In this document: positions 1-11,530 of the stretch, piece by piece
Numbering within the stretch: the first letter of the stretch is position 1
Layout: each line of letters starts with the position of its first letter
Assembly: GCF_002865645.1 (NCBI RefSeq)
Contig: NW_020194549.1
Span: 186,001-250,000, forward strand
Length of the DNA: 64,000 nt
Source: Hyaloscypha bicolor E
Lineage: Eukaryota; Ascomycota; Leotiomycetes; Helotiales; Hyaloscyphaceae
Direction: 5' to 3'
Program-made: the position numbers and the translations under genes
Notes under the pieces: model-generated
The model's database searches: none
Seen by the model: only the letters and a program-made list of their open reading frames with translations
Told to the model about the DNA's origin: nothing

Positions 1-3000
1 AACTGAAGGAGTCTCGACATGAAGGAACCGGCGTGTGGTTTACTTCCTGTTCTGAATACGAGGACTGGCAGGCAACATCGGAGTCATCTGTCTTGTGCTG
101 CTATGGTATTCGTAAGTCCGCACTTCACCGCCGATCATCGGAATGTGTTTTCTCCTCACTGACGAAGTATAGCCGGGTGTGGAAAATCTGTTCTCGTATC
201 GAGTGTGATCGATTCCTTCGATGCCAACGGCACTTTAGTCTTCTATTACTGCGACTACGCAGACAAACGGACGCTCGAGCCGAGCAATGTCTTCGCAACC
301 ATGGCACGGCAAGCACTGGAGAAAGTCGAAATCCTCCCGGAAACTCTCGCCTCGGAAATTGAGCAAGCTGACCATGACGGCGAGAGATTGACGAATCCTT
401 CCCAATCTCTCATTCTACTGCAGAAGTCCCTCGAGCTTGTTCCAGGCCCGGTATTTCTGGTTCTTGACGGCCTGGACGAAGCAACAGAATCCTCTCAGAC
501 CCTCATGTGTAGCAAATTGAAGCACCTGATCGAAAAATACGGATTTTCTGTCAAGCTGCTCATTACCGCCCGAGAAGAGCTTGGGCCACTGTTCATGCTT
601 GATCCAAGTATTCCCTTCTCTCGCGTTCCAATCTCGCCGAACGCTATATCTTTGGACATTGAGAATTACGTGAGAGCATCAACTCGACGGCGTATATCAG
701 ATGGGTCGTTGGTCATTAGCGATTCTGATCTCGAACAGTTGATTGTAAGCGAACTTGTGAACGGAGCCAAGGGGATGTGAGTATTTACTGTCTCCTTGGT
801 AATCCACTGCTGACAATCCTTTTAGGTTCCTCTGGGTCGAGTTCCAGCTTCACGATCTCTGTGAACCCGAGTCAGACCACGGTATTCGACTTGTCCTACA
901 GAACCTTCCGCGCAGTTTGAGTGAAACATATAACCGGCTACTGAATAGAATCGAGGGCGTCGAGAGAAAAGATATGATCCAAAGGATGTTCAAATGGATT
1001 GTGTGTGCACGCGAACCGATACACCTGGAAGAATTGCGAGAAGCTATTGCATTCACGTTGGAAGATCTTGCATACGACTCTGGAAAGCTTCCCACAGACT
1101 TGAATCGCCTTATTCGTGCTTGCGGTAATCTTGTGGTAGTTGATGAGGAGACACAAATCATCCAACTCGCACATCACACTGTGCAACAATACCTGTTACA
1201 ACAAGATGGCAGTCCTTTCCAATTCACAATCAAGGATGCCAATGTAATGGCTGGCGAATTCTGCGTGGCATATCTGAGCTTCGCTAATTTTGAGAGCCAA
1301 GTTACAAGATACGCGGAAAATAAGAATACGGACATGTTAGCTTTGGGGAAAATCGCATCTCGTGGGCCAATGCTTCGTTATGATCACCCAGGTCAGAAAG
1401 TTGTTCGTATTCTGAATAGCTTACGAACCCCTCGGTCAAATGGTCTCGAGCTCGACATGACACTTTATGTGCCGCCACAGAAAACAGCATGGCAGCCCGC
1501 CAACTTCACTTTCCTTTCCTACGTTGTGTCTCATTGGCTGTGGCACACCATTTTCTTCTATAGCGATGACGAGGGCAATGATAGTCAGGAGACCCGTCGG
1601 GATAGGCTCTTCAAGAACCTGATCTTGAGGAAGCAATTGCTTATCGACTTTCGACCTTGGGGAAACTTCAAACGTGATGCCCGTGAATCAAGCTCTATTT
1701 CACTTGTCGGCTGGGCATTGATGGCTAATCACCGGTACTTAATCCAAATGGCGTCTTCTGATATTGCACTGCCATCTCCCAAGAATGCATGGGATGCCAC
1801 ATGTACCAGGTATTTTTGGGAGACAGAGACAGCTCTTTGGCCGATATATGGGCCTCCAACCCCGTCTGGAGTACCAAGTCCCTACCATCTGAATATCATG
1901 GATCTGGATTATGATCCGTCCTACACCTCGGACTCTCCAAACCTTATTTGGTTATTTTCGAGGCTCTCATGGGCTTGCAAGAGAGGCCATCTCGATGCCA
2001 TCAAAGAATTCAATGTTGAGAATTTCAGGAATATAAAAGCTGTAGATTTCAAGCTGGACCACGATTGCATGATTGAGTACCTCCTTGTAGCAGCTGCAGC
2101 TAGCGGGGAGCTTCAAGTGGTGAAGTATCTGTCGGGCCAAGTCTCTACTTACAGAGCGTTTTCGGTGGTATCCGATCTGACCAAAGGCTCCGCCCTCGCC
2201 GCCATTGAGCATGCTGCAATATCTGGATATATTCATGTCGTTTCGTACCTTGCGGACCAAGACCGTCGCCCGGTAAACATTTTTAATTTGGGACTTTTCC
2301 AGAAATTCTTTGACGAAGCAATCCGCGAGAACAACAGTCGAACAGTGGAGAGCCTCCTGAGTCTTCGAAGCCTCGGGGTCGACAGGAATATTGGGCATTC
2401 TAGCTTCCACATAAGCAACCAACATCTGTCAAATATTTTAGTCGAGGTAATTCAGGATGGACATGAAGACGTTGTGAGGTTGATGCTGAAGCATGGCGTT
2501 GACCCTGATAGACCTCATGTAGCCGGGTCTACCCCACTCATTGAGGCAATCCGCCACTCCCGAGACTCTATTGTTTCAATGCTCCTGGAGTACGCTTGCT
2601 CGCTAGGTAATACATCTGTTGGGATGCCACTGACCGTGGCTGCTTGTGTTGGAAACTTGTCCGCTGTTCGCGAACTTATATTGCACGGCGCGGAGGTGTT
2701 TGGGGAACCTTCTGAGTCCGAGAATTTGATTGCGATGGCATATACCGACAATTTATTTACTAGCCCTGGTGGGAGCGGCCACCAGGCGAGCCGGGACAGA
2801 GTACATCTCAGCCCCACGCCTCTCTACATGGCGTGCTACCATGGTAATCTCGATATCGTTCAGCTACTTCTTCATTATGGCGCAGCAAGTAATTTCCCCA
2901 GTCCTGCAACCATAATCAGAATGACACAGCGGGTAGCCTCCTCGGCCATACTTGATTGTTACTTTAACGAGATCTTATTGGATTCTTTTTCCAACCGAGA

Positions 3001-4597
3001 ATTACTGCTTTCCAACCGAAAATCAGTCGTCGTTGGTGCTGCGAACTGGGGACTTCCTATCACAATTGCAATGGCTAGGGGCAACGAGGATATTGTCAGC
3101 ATTCTTCTTTCATCTGGAGCGCTATGGCCGGAAGAGTTCGACTGTCTATATGGCTCATGTTTTGGTTCTCTAGATTCCCAACTGGAAAACCTTGCAAACC
3201 ATGTGATCTACTCACTCGTCACAGGATCCCTGCTGCCCAAAAATGATACCACGGAGACATATAGGACGGAGAAGACTGGAAATATCCGGGCGCGTATGAT
3301 GGAGATGGGAATGCCGACAGTCACAGCGAATCGTATTCATTCACCTGCTGAGCTACGAAACGCCACCGCTATCACTACAGCGTCCGAAAAACAATTTCTC
3401 AAATTACAACAAGAGTCTAATCGGCGTCGGATACAGGAACTCAAATATGTGGCCCGCAACTCCAACCTAACTGGTCTTGATCTTAAGGCGGCCGGTTTAG
3501 TTGAAGCCGCACGAAACTATCCAAAGGACCGAGAAGATCTACTCATCGAAGCGCTCGTCCACGGTGGGGCAAGTCTCACCACTCGTGATGAGAATGGTGT
3601 ATGTGTGCCCCATACCGACCTCGTTGCTGCTGCGAAATGCGGAAATATTACCCTGCGCCATGCTCTCTTGGAGCTTGGAGTTGCAGCAGCGGTCTCATTC
3701 GTCAACGGGACCCCAAATGGCAGAAATCCATGTGGTCACGAAGAATTGGAGCGCAGGTACTCGTCATTAGAGCGAATAGTCAGATCGACTGCTCTTAGAA
3801 TATATCCTTACCCAAAAACCATCGACAGAATCCGCAGTTATTGTGAGATCCTTACGTTTGGTGTTTATAACAACGATATGAGTTTCATCCACCGGTTGTA
3901 CGAAAATCTGATGTTTCCCTCACCAAATTTCCCTCGGTGGGCCGAGTTGTCTGCTGTTGTAGACCATGGAGAGTCTAAATTGGTGGAGCTGCTTTGTAAG
4001 CTTGGAGGAAACGTCCATTCGAGAGACTACAACGGGGCAACCCCATTGATGTTTGCCGTTGAGCGAGGGGTGAAAGATGTCGTTGAAGTTCTTCTAGATC
4101 TTGGAGCTAATCCAACGGATGTCGACAATGCTGGAGAAAATGCCCTGTATAAAGCCGCTATCAGTAACGAACGAGACGCCATCACCAGTTTGATACGAGC
4201 CAACTATGCCTTTACCGACAGGAAACTGGATGCTGAGCTATTTCTTTGTGCCCTAGACACAGCACTGGCGCGTTGTGTCTCGAATGGTAAGCCCGACACT
4301 TGGCGAAACCTTACAAGGGCGTCCCGGGATAGGGATCCTATCTTCTCTGAAGCGGTTGCACCACTCTATTGCCAAGCTCGTGCAATTCATCTTCTTCGCA
4401 GACCTTGCCACCACGTTCAAGGGCTGTTCGAGCTTTTTGCTGTTCAAGACGAGGATAAAGTTCAATTCCAAACGGTTTCTCTGGTCGAGGATGCGGAAGA
4501 GACAAAGAGATCGAGGGGGCTTTCCGAAGCTGCTGCCGCCGTACTTGAAGCGGGCGCTCGTGGAGATGCATTGTTGGGATTAACCTACGAGTTCTGA
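1..4597 (+). CDS. NACHT-ankyrin (fungal NLR-like) protein, 5' end outside window
   Basis: Spliced model join(<1..111,173..776,826..4597), frame open from base 3, total 1494 residues in the window and divisible by 3. The first intron (112-172, GTAAGT...TATAG) splits the P-loop; splicing gives GIPGCGKSV (residues about 35-43), a Walker A motif. Walker B is VFLVLDGLDE (about 130-139), followed by LLITARE. The second intron (777-825) restores GMFLWVEFQL, typical of fungal NACHT proteins. The C-terminal two thirds carry degenerate ankyrin repeats, for example DVVRLMLKHGVDPD, GATPLMFAVERG and DVVEVLLDLGAN. Known role of the family: STAND NTPases that sense ligands through repeats and trigger an N-terminal effector domain, often in allorecognition or cell death. 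The effector domain would lie left of the window, so its type is unknown. It ends in TGA at 4595-4597. Confidence 0.9.
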
Positions 4598-4876
4598 ACT
4601 CCTTGAGATTCCTTTGTATGTTTAAATTCTCTGGATAATTTCCAGGTCAAGGAACACTGAAATTCCATTTAGCTTCTATCCAACTCTAGAGCTTTGCCTC
4701 CGTTATCGTCACACAATACAGCTGTACTTGCTGTATTATGACACTTCGATAACGTGCGAATCGGAATTAATTATCACATCTCTCAAATGATTTCTTTTCT
4801 ATCAACTCTTTTGTATCTTTCTGCTTGACATCAGATTTTTAATTTGATTTGTATTTAAAGCCGCCCTCTCTCCTTC

Positions 4877-5756
4877 CTACTTTCCAACGACTTCATCAAG
4901 TCCTTGGAGCAGTTCCTTCATATATTTCCACCCACTAAACTCGGCATCTGATACCTCGATCTCAACGCTTTCCAGATCGGGAAAACCCAAGTCAAAGTCA
5001 AAGTTTCAAACTCGTGGTCCAGTCCTTCCAATTGCCAATACGTGGCCGGCACCCTCAAAGCTTTCGCCTTCTCAGTCGACTTATCGCTATCCTCGAAAGG
5101 CACAGCTGTCTGCTAGCCCGTGAACAACGAACAACGGCGGCATCCCCGGCGTCAAATTTTCAAAATCTACAACGGAAATGTGTCGTGTATTCGTTGGGAC
5201 ATTTTCGTCCATGACTTTCTCATATGAAACAGGGGCGACCGATTGAATAGACGCCAGCTTCTTTCCAAGGCCACTAATGCCACTGAAGTAATCGGCGTAA
5301 ACCGGTGCCTTCACAATATAGCATATCAAAGTCCAACGAGTATAATACACCATCTCCGCTTCACCGTTCGCAAACTCCTCACCGAAACTGATTTCCTTCG
5401 ACGCTATTCTTCTTTCCAAGTCCTCACGGCCCGTTTCGGCATCTTCTTCGGATAAAACACCGAAATCGGGCATGGGGTATACTGCAACTATTGCCAATGG
5501 CCTTTTCAGATCTGGAGATTTCATGACTTCGAGCGTAGCGAGGATTGAACAGTAACCCCCTCCACTGTGTCATGCTACGATAATGCTTGAAGGGTCGACT
5601 AGGCCGGGCTTGCTCGGGGGGCGGAGAGATCGTTGGTAACGTACCGATAGGTACACAGGAGATCTTCCGGGAGGCAGCGGCAGTTTGCTGAGATGAGGGT
5701 CCATTTTCGTCGGAGAGCTGCTTGGATGAGCCAATTTGGGATGGCGTTGGAATCAC
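4877..5756 (-). pseudogene. Alpha/beta hydrolase pseudogene
   Basis: Minus-strand reading shows an alpha/beta hydrolase fold in pieces. The nucleophile-elbow region reads HSGGGYCSILATLEVM, directly preceded by an in-frame TGA at 5570-5572 where glycine is expected (GGA to TGA would explain it). The acid motif region reads PPLFVVHGLAD, then needs a shift near 5095-5105 to continue as AVPFEDSDKSTEKAKAL (HGxxDxxVP pattern; about 2 bases missing). A second shift near 5000 is needed to reach a plausible C-terminus with SGWKYMKELLQ and the stop at 4877-4879. The catalytic His is probably the LDHEF motif. The N-terminal part near 5600-5756 also changes frame. Three or more lesions make a working product unlikely. 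Its family is broad; the substrate is unknown. It lies tail-to-tail with the NACHT-ankyrin gene. Confidence 0.75.
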
Positions 5757-5921
5757 CGGAAATCTGATAGGTATTAATAACTGTTTTTCTCGTTGATGAT
5801 TGCCGTTTTAAGCTTATGCACTTCTTTCGTCCTTATTAAATATAGTAAAACGAAGGGGTTACCTGTTTTCATGGTATATCTGAGAGATCGACTCACCGTG
5901 AGTCATCATCTTTGTAACGTC

Positions 5922-6263
5922 CTACTCAGTACAAGCGCCACCACCGCTTGCTGTGGGAAAGCTGCACGTATTAATAGCACGAGAATAGACCTTAGACATC
6001 ACTGTTGACTCCTTGTCCCGGTCATCTCTATCCTCCTGGATAATACGAAGAGCATTGAGTCGGAGTAAGGAAATTCCCAACGACCGTGTTACAACGACCG
6101 CCTCTCTCAAAGTCTTCGGTAGTGGGGCAAAGTTAATACCTTCTCGGTGCCTTTGGAAAGTCTCCGGTGTTATCTTGCCACTTTCCGGCATAGTGTTTCC
6201 CCAACAGTAACCCAACACAACATATCCTCCATTGGAGGGTCTCAGGTCACGGCCATTAACTGG
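5922..6263 (-). pseudogene. HET-domain remnant
   Basis: The frame contains the recognisable core of a heterokaryon-incompatibility (HET) domain: YVVLGYCWGN (HET consensus LSYCWG), LPKTLREAVVVTRSLGI, then LRLNALRIIQEDRDD where intact family members read LWIDSLCIIQDD, and MSKVYSRA. The in-frame sequence can be followed upstream to about 6263 (PVNGRDLRPSNGGYVV) but no start or upstream domain is present, and it stops soon after the HET core. The altered W, D, S and C positions of the conserved block and the short length indicate a decayed copy. It lies on the same strand as the intact HET gene at 6989-9053, so it may be an old tandem duplicate. Confidence 0.65.
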
Positions 6264-6988
6264 GCGAGTTGCAGATTTTCGTAAATGCAGGGGTCAAGTA
6301 GTGAGGGAAGGCCCCCCCCCCTTGAGTAATACAGCTCTTGTGATCCTTCAAGTATTTTTAGAATCAGAACCGCCATATCTTCGCCTCGTTTCTATGAAGG
6401 GTTAGGGTTGATTGACCCTTCTCCAAAGCTAGTACTAGCTGAGCGTGGGAGGATCGAACCTCTGAACGCGGTACACTCGCTGGCTTTTATACTCGACAGG
6501 TATTTTGATGGCTCGTTCAAGTGTTTAAGCTGACAATTATTGAATGTATCATTGAGCAGGTAAAGAATGGACCAGATTTCGACCTAAAGGATAGGACACA
6601 TGGCTATTTCGGCAGTTGAACATAACCTTTTTCTTCTTCATCACAAAAGCGGTTAGTACGTTTGCCACTTCTACTCAGGCTCTAATCACCCTCGGCTCAC
6701 CCTCTCCTCACTCAGTTCACCTGAGCTGCCTGAGCAACCTGAGCAGTCTCTAGGCAGGATTAGATAGAGCTAGAACGGGTTCCCCGGGATCAGTAAGAGC
6801 TCCCTATTACCAGAATAGCTCAACACCCCACTTCCCCTAAAACTAGAACTTGGTCTTTTCAATGCATCATTCGGCTGTCATAAACCTTTATCTTTCAAAC
6901 CCCTTCGCCACCCTCTTTTCTCTGTTCATCTTCTTCTAAGAAATCCAACTTGAACTCGAGCGAATAGTGCCAATCAAATTCCGATGGC
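6264..6988. other. Intergenic region between HET remnant and HET gene
   Basis: No supportable ORF. It has a poly-C run at about 6311-6320 and a sequence at 6441-6475 that looks like the T-arm of a tRNA on the minus strand but does not fold as a tRNA. It is otherwise unremarkable 3' flank of the HET gene. Confidence 0.5.
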
Positions 6989-9053
6989 CTAAAATAAAGT
7001 CATTTCGCTTTCCTTCACATCAGCAAACCATCCTTTTCTAGAAACTCTGCCTGTTCCAACTCTATAGTACGTGTTTTGCGGATGTCCTGTAATGTGACGC
7101 AGGAGCAGGACATGGACCAGCGAATAGGTTTTGTCTCCTTGGAAGTGAATCTGAGATTCTGGTGGAATTTCGTGAATAGAGACCATTGCTAGAAGACAAT
7201 AAACGGTATCATCAACCATTTGTCGTTCAGGTTCGTCGAGTTTTCCGTCCCCAATAACAGTACGTTTACTATCATCACTACCATATAACTGTATGCCACT
7301 TTCATGCACAAAAAACCCCACAGCTGGTTTGATCTTTCCTCTCAACGTTAAAGTCCCGCTTGTGACCTTTCCATAAGGACTGGACCCTTCCACATCCACA
7401 GTGACAGAGAGAACCCGAATCGCCCATTGTGTTTCTATGGCAAACGTTTCCCTTTTGTCGTAGAAACTGACAACGCCATCAATTGAAGCCCATGAGAACG
7501 AAGGAGCTCGATAGAATGAAAGAGGGGTCGATTCGGGAGAGCGAGCAACAGTCCAAAGCAATTGGCAGGGAAGCCTTTCTTTCCACAACCCAGCGATATA
7601 GGACATTCCTGTTGCAGCTGCGTACGTCTTTGCGATACCAGACAAAGCCGGGAGCTTGTCTTCGGGCTTGGTTAAATCACAACGTGTATACAGCTCTACA
7701 ACTCGCTCCCATACTTCCTCATCACCATCTTCGATGCTTGCTTTCAGCATTCTGAAACCTCCATTCGACCCCGGGTCTTTTGCGCCATAGAAATCGACAT
7801 CGATTGCGCACTCGGATGTTCGTCCTTCGGCACAATCCCAGTAGAGCTGGTCTTGACCATAGTAAACCATTCTTTGGGATAGAATCCTCTCCTGGACTAC
7901 CCAACCGCGTTTTGCAAGTGGTCCCCATTCTACTCCACACTGAAAGCCCATGGGCAGACTTCCAACTTTCACAACTCCATGAGACTGTCCATCTTTCATC
8001 CATCTCAAATCAACCGCCGGAAGACGCTCCCAGGGGGTCATATAACGTCTATAGTTTGGGAAACAACCGCCACTGCCGTTAATACTTGCAGCTGCAGCAA
8101 TATTAACACAGCCATTGCTATAAATGCTAGCCATGTTCGCGATTTCTCGTTGGCAATCATCATTATCGTCTTGAATGATGCATAGGGAGTCGATCCAGAG
8201 ATATTTGATTGTCAAGCTTCGTGCCACCGATACAGCGTCTTGGAACGTCTTACAAAGAGATTCCCAGGGCACGGTCCGTTTCAACTCTGAAATTGAAGCT
8301 CTGGAACATGTCTGCAAGGGTAAATTACCCCAGCAGTGGCTCAGGGTTGCGTAAACGCCATAAATACCGGCTCCTGATACGAGACGAACCAGATTATGGT
8401 TGTCACCTGCACTGACATCTAGTACTCGTGTTGGTAGACTAGAAGTTGAAACCTGTCCACATTGTTTATGAGAGGTAAGGCATGTTTGAAGCCATGATGA
8501 TACACATGAGAAGTCATCAGGAGAAGCCACAAGCCTTCCAACAACTTTTTTTGATGCGAGGCTTCCTATTCAAGAATCAGTATATAAATTGTCGAATATT
8601 GTGATTTGATTCCCCGTTGACTTGGAATACAGATAGTGAAGCATTAAACGTATACTGCGCCATATAAGAGTGGTTGTGACAGTCTATTAAAAACAGCTCA
8701 CCTTTATCGGCAAATAACCCATGCCATGCGGTTTTATTCATACACCTTACACCAAGACAAATTTGTTCTTTCTTCGCATAGCCAATCCTTCGGTCTGCGA
8801 TTATCTCCACGGTATCGGATATTCTTGCGTCTCTCAAGATATCCGTATAGATAAGCCCATTCCAGAACAATTTGCAAAGACTACAGCATTTTGAGCTTTC
8901 CTCCAACTCGTCTAAAGAGTTCTTGTGTCTGATAGAAGTTCGTTGGACTGCAGCAAATCGATGTCCTTGGCGTCCTATACCAGGTGATCTGTCGTTATGA
9001 TCTTCAAATAATTCTTGTATATTAATCAGCTCGCAGTCCTTGCATAGGGCCAT
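6989..9053 (-). CDS. HET-domain (heterokaryon incompatibility) protein
   Basis: Model complement(join(6989..8565,8702..9053)), 642 residues. ATG at 9053; the donor GTGAGC follows 8702 and the acceptor GAATAG precedes 8565 (intron 136 nt, with a TACTGAT branch-like site). The join is in frame: AWHGLFADKG then SLASKKVVGRLVASPDD. The N-terminus has CKDC and CCSLCKLF cysteine pairs common in this family. The HET core follows: TLSHCWGN, WESLCKTFQDAVSVARSL, YLWIDSLCIIQDDNDD and MASIYSNG. The downstream part includes RGWVVQERILSQRMVYY, also typical. Known family role: incompatibility or cell-death signalling in fungal non-self recognition, often as an effector. The partner is unknown. The nearby NACHT-ankyrin gene and HET remnant suggest a recognition island, which is inference. 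The intron acceptor choice is the least certain part. Confidence 0.88.
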
Positions 9054-10536
9054 AGTTGCTTAAGACGATCGATTTTCTGCTTCGGATTGCCGGTCCACTA
9101 ATATTAGGAAGATAGAACTATCTGAGGATTGTAGAGTGCATTGAAGTGTTAACAAGGCGAGTAAAAAATAGGAAAAAGTGTGCAGATAGGGAGCAGATAT
9201 ACTGTGAAACAGAAATGAAACAACTATATCACGTGATAAAATTGAGCTCTACAAATTATCGAGGCTGAAATGCTGCATTAAAGCTTGTACCTAGTGAAAG
9301 TATGAGAAGGTTTGAAAAATTAGAAAGAGTAGCGTGTTAAATTTGAATTTAGAGACAGAAATAATACTGTAAAGGGGTTGGTAAGTCACGTGATAGCACC
9401 AACGTATCTGTCGTTTACAATTTCAATATACAATAAGGTTAGTACTACAATGAGTATTTGTTAAGTTTGGTTTGGTGCATCTTACGTAAGCCTTTGGGAA
9501 TATCCTCTAAGGACACTTTTTAATACAGTAGAAAGTTGTTTCTATTCAATTATACGACCTGATCCCCACGCTTTATAATAACCTTCAACCTACATGTTTA
9601 AGAGAAAAAATGGTTCCTGAGGAATCCTAGTCAGAGCCACAATGGAACCTATATTTAGAGACAAGACGAGAAAAGTATAACCGAATCACAAGGGAGCCAA
9701 AACGAGCCCCTTAAATACTAAAACAGACCTTTTAATACATGTTCAAGCTGACTGATATGTGCTCTGCTTGCTCAGGTCGTGCTCAAAGCACGCTTAGGAA
9801 TACTCACCCCTGGCTTAGTTAAAGCAACCGCTGTTCACGCCTAGAGGCTAAACGGAACAAGCAAAATAGAAAGTTGAGTATGACTTTAGTCGTAGGACAA
9901 AATCAAAGCTAAGACATGGGCTTCAGTAAGCCTGTCAGCACTGTGACACTGAATTTACCTGAGATTCGGGAGGCGTAAGCAACTCTGCTTGCCAGAAAAC
10001 ATTGGAAGAGAGACAAAGATAAACCAGGCAGCCGGGTTGCAGCCACAACCTCAAATGATCGCGTGATTTCTCGGAAACTGGCCCCGCTTCGGCGCTTCTT
10101 TCGCTGACCGCCTGATTTGGTGTGCTATGAGGTGGCGAGTTCTTTCAAAGAAATGTGTCGCAGTCGAACTTCACGCCGGACTGGAAACGTGGAAGGACGC
10201 TTCAAACTTGTGCTCGCAGGTGTTGACAAAGAGAAGAAGGAATAGGGGCAGGAGCAGTCTTTGTCCTGGCAGAAACCCCCGCCTCCCCACCATGCGACTA
10301 TGCCCATTCTGGCGCTAGCTGGCCGCTAGCTTACCGACTCCACTGGCACTGTACCCCGCATTCTCAAGCCTGCATTGAACTCACGTGAGGGAAATCTGGT
10401 CATCGTGTGTGGCCCTGCATCGTCCACGCACACACTCTCTCCTCCACTCCGCAACAGTATCAAAAGCATCCATCTCCTCCATCCAAACCACTCCGGAAGA
10501 ACACCACTGCATCGCAGCAACCATTCAGTCGCAACC
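9054..10536. other. Intergenic region upstream of HET and DJ-1-like genes
   Basis: About 1.5 kb between two divergent genes, so it should hold both promoters. It contains CACGTG-centred sites at about 9231-9237 (TCACGTGAT) and 9388-9394 (TCACGTGAT), a palindromic E-box-like motif. Short open frames here have no ATG-led coding character. No RNA gene was recognised. Confidence 0.4.
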
Positions 10537-11530
10537 ATGGCAGCAACTGACTCCGTCCCCATCATCAAGGTGTTATTCACACTGCACCCTGGCATGGACG
10601 CTCTGGACTTCGTCGGCCCGCTCGAAGTCCTGAGCCATGCCAAGCACAACATCAACGACGACTGTAAGTCAATGGCAGAGATCTCAATGGTTCTTAACCC
10701 TCAATTCGCATCTGCTGTTACCCCGCCATCCCCGATCTCCCTGCAGAGCTCTCCTCCCCTCTCTTTGCCGCAAAAAAAGCTGACTCGCACCCCTCACAGC
10801 CACCAAAGCCTTCTCCACGACCTTTGTCTCCCTCTCCGAACACACTGTCTCCGCCCAAGGCGCCAGCTTCCGCGCCCACATGGACTTCAAGGAAGCCTAC
10901 ACTCGGCTCTCCGAATTCGACATCCTGATCATCCCCGGCGGCGGCGTCGATCCCGTCCTCAAAGCCAAGTCCGAGCCGCTCGGTCTGATCCGCGCCTTCA
11001 GCGACATGCAGAAGAAGGACCCGAAGAAGGAGCGCACACTGGTGTCCGTCTGCACCGGCAGCTTGTTCCTCGCGCAGGCGGGCCTCCTCTCGGGGCTGAG
11101 TGCTACCACACATCCGGATGCGTATGCGAAGTTCGAGAAGATATGCAGCGAGATCTCGCAGCGGGATTTGGCGGAGCGATGTGATGTCGTTGAGGAGCGA
11201 TATGTGGTCAATAACTTGCGCTTTGATCTTGGTGATCCGGAGGAGAACCCGTATGTTCGCCGCAAGAGCGATGCGAGACGTCCATCCATGGGCAGAAAGG
11301 GCAGCAATGCGTGGAAGGAGAGTAATGCTCGTCGGGAGAGCAATGCCAGACGTGCTGCGTTGAGACTCGGTGGGCTGAGGGTCATTACCACCGGTGGCTG
11401 TACCTGTGGTATGGATGCTGCGTTCTATTTGGTGAGCATTATGGTTAGTGAGGAGGCGGCGGCCGAGGCTGCGAGAGTGATGCAGTATGATTGGAAGAAA
11501 GGCGTTGTTGTTGATGGCATTGACATCTAA
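10537..11530 (+). CDS. DJ-1/PfpI-like (class I glutamine amidotransferase-like) protein
   Basis: Model join(10537..10663,10800..11530), 285 residues; intron of 136 nt with GTAAGT donor and CTCACAG acceptor. The N-terminus reads KVLFTLHPGMDALDFVGPLE, as in the DJ-1/PfpI fold. FDILIIPGGG precedes the nucleophile elbow with VSVCTGSLFLAQAGLL (Cys about 127), followed by ATTH (His about 147). The fold ends with VITTGGCTCGMDAAFYLVS. Known family: cytosolic cysteine-elbow proteins, including isonitrile hydratase-like and AraC-type DJ-1 domains; the substrate cannot be told. Unusual: between two core strands (about residues 190-230) there is a basic low-complexity insert with repeated SNARRE-type units. 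Good ATG context (ACC ATGG). Confidence 0.9.

Noticed and set aside
6441..6475. Minus-strand tRNA-like T-arm (GGTTCGATCCTCCC)
   Set aside because: No acceptor stem, D-arm or anticodon arm pairs around it, and the T-stem has only four pairs.
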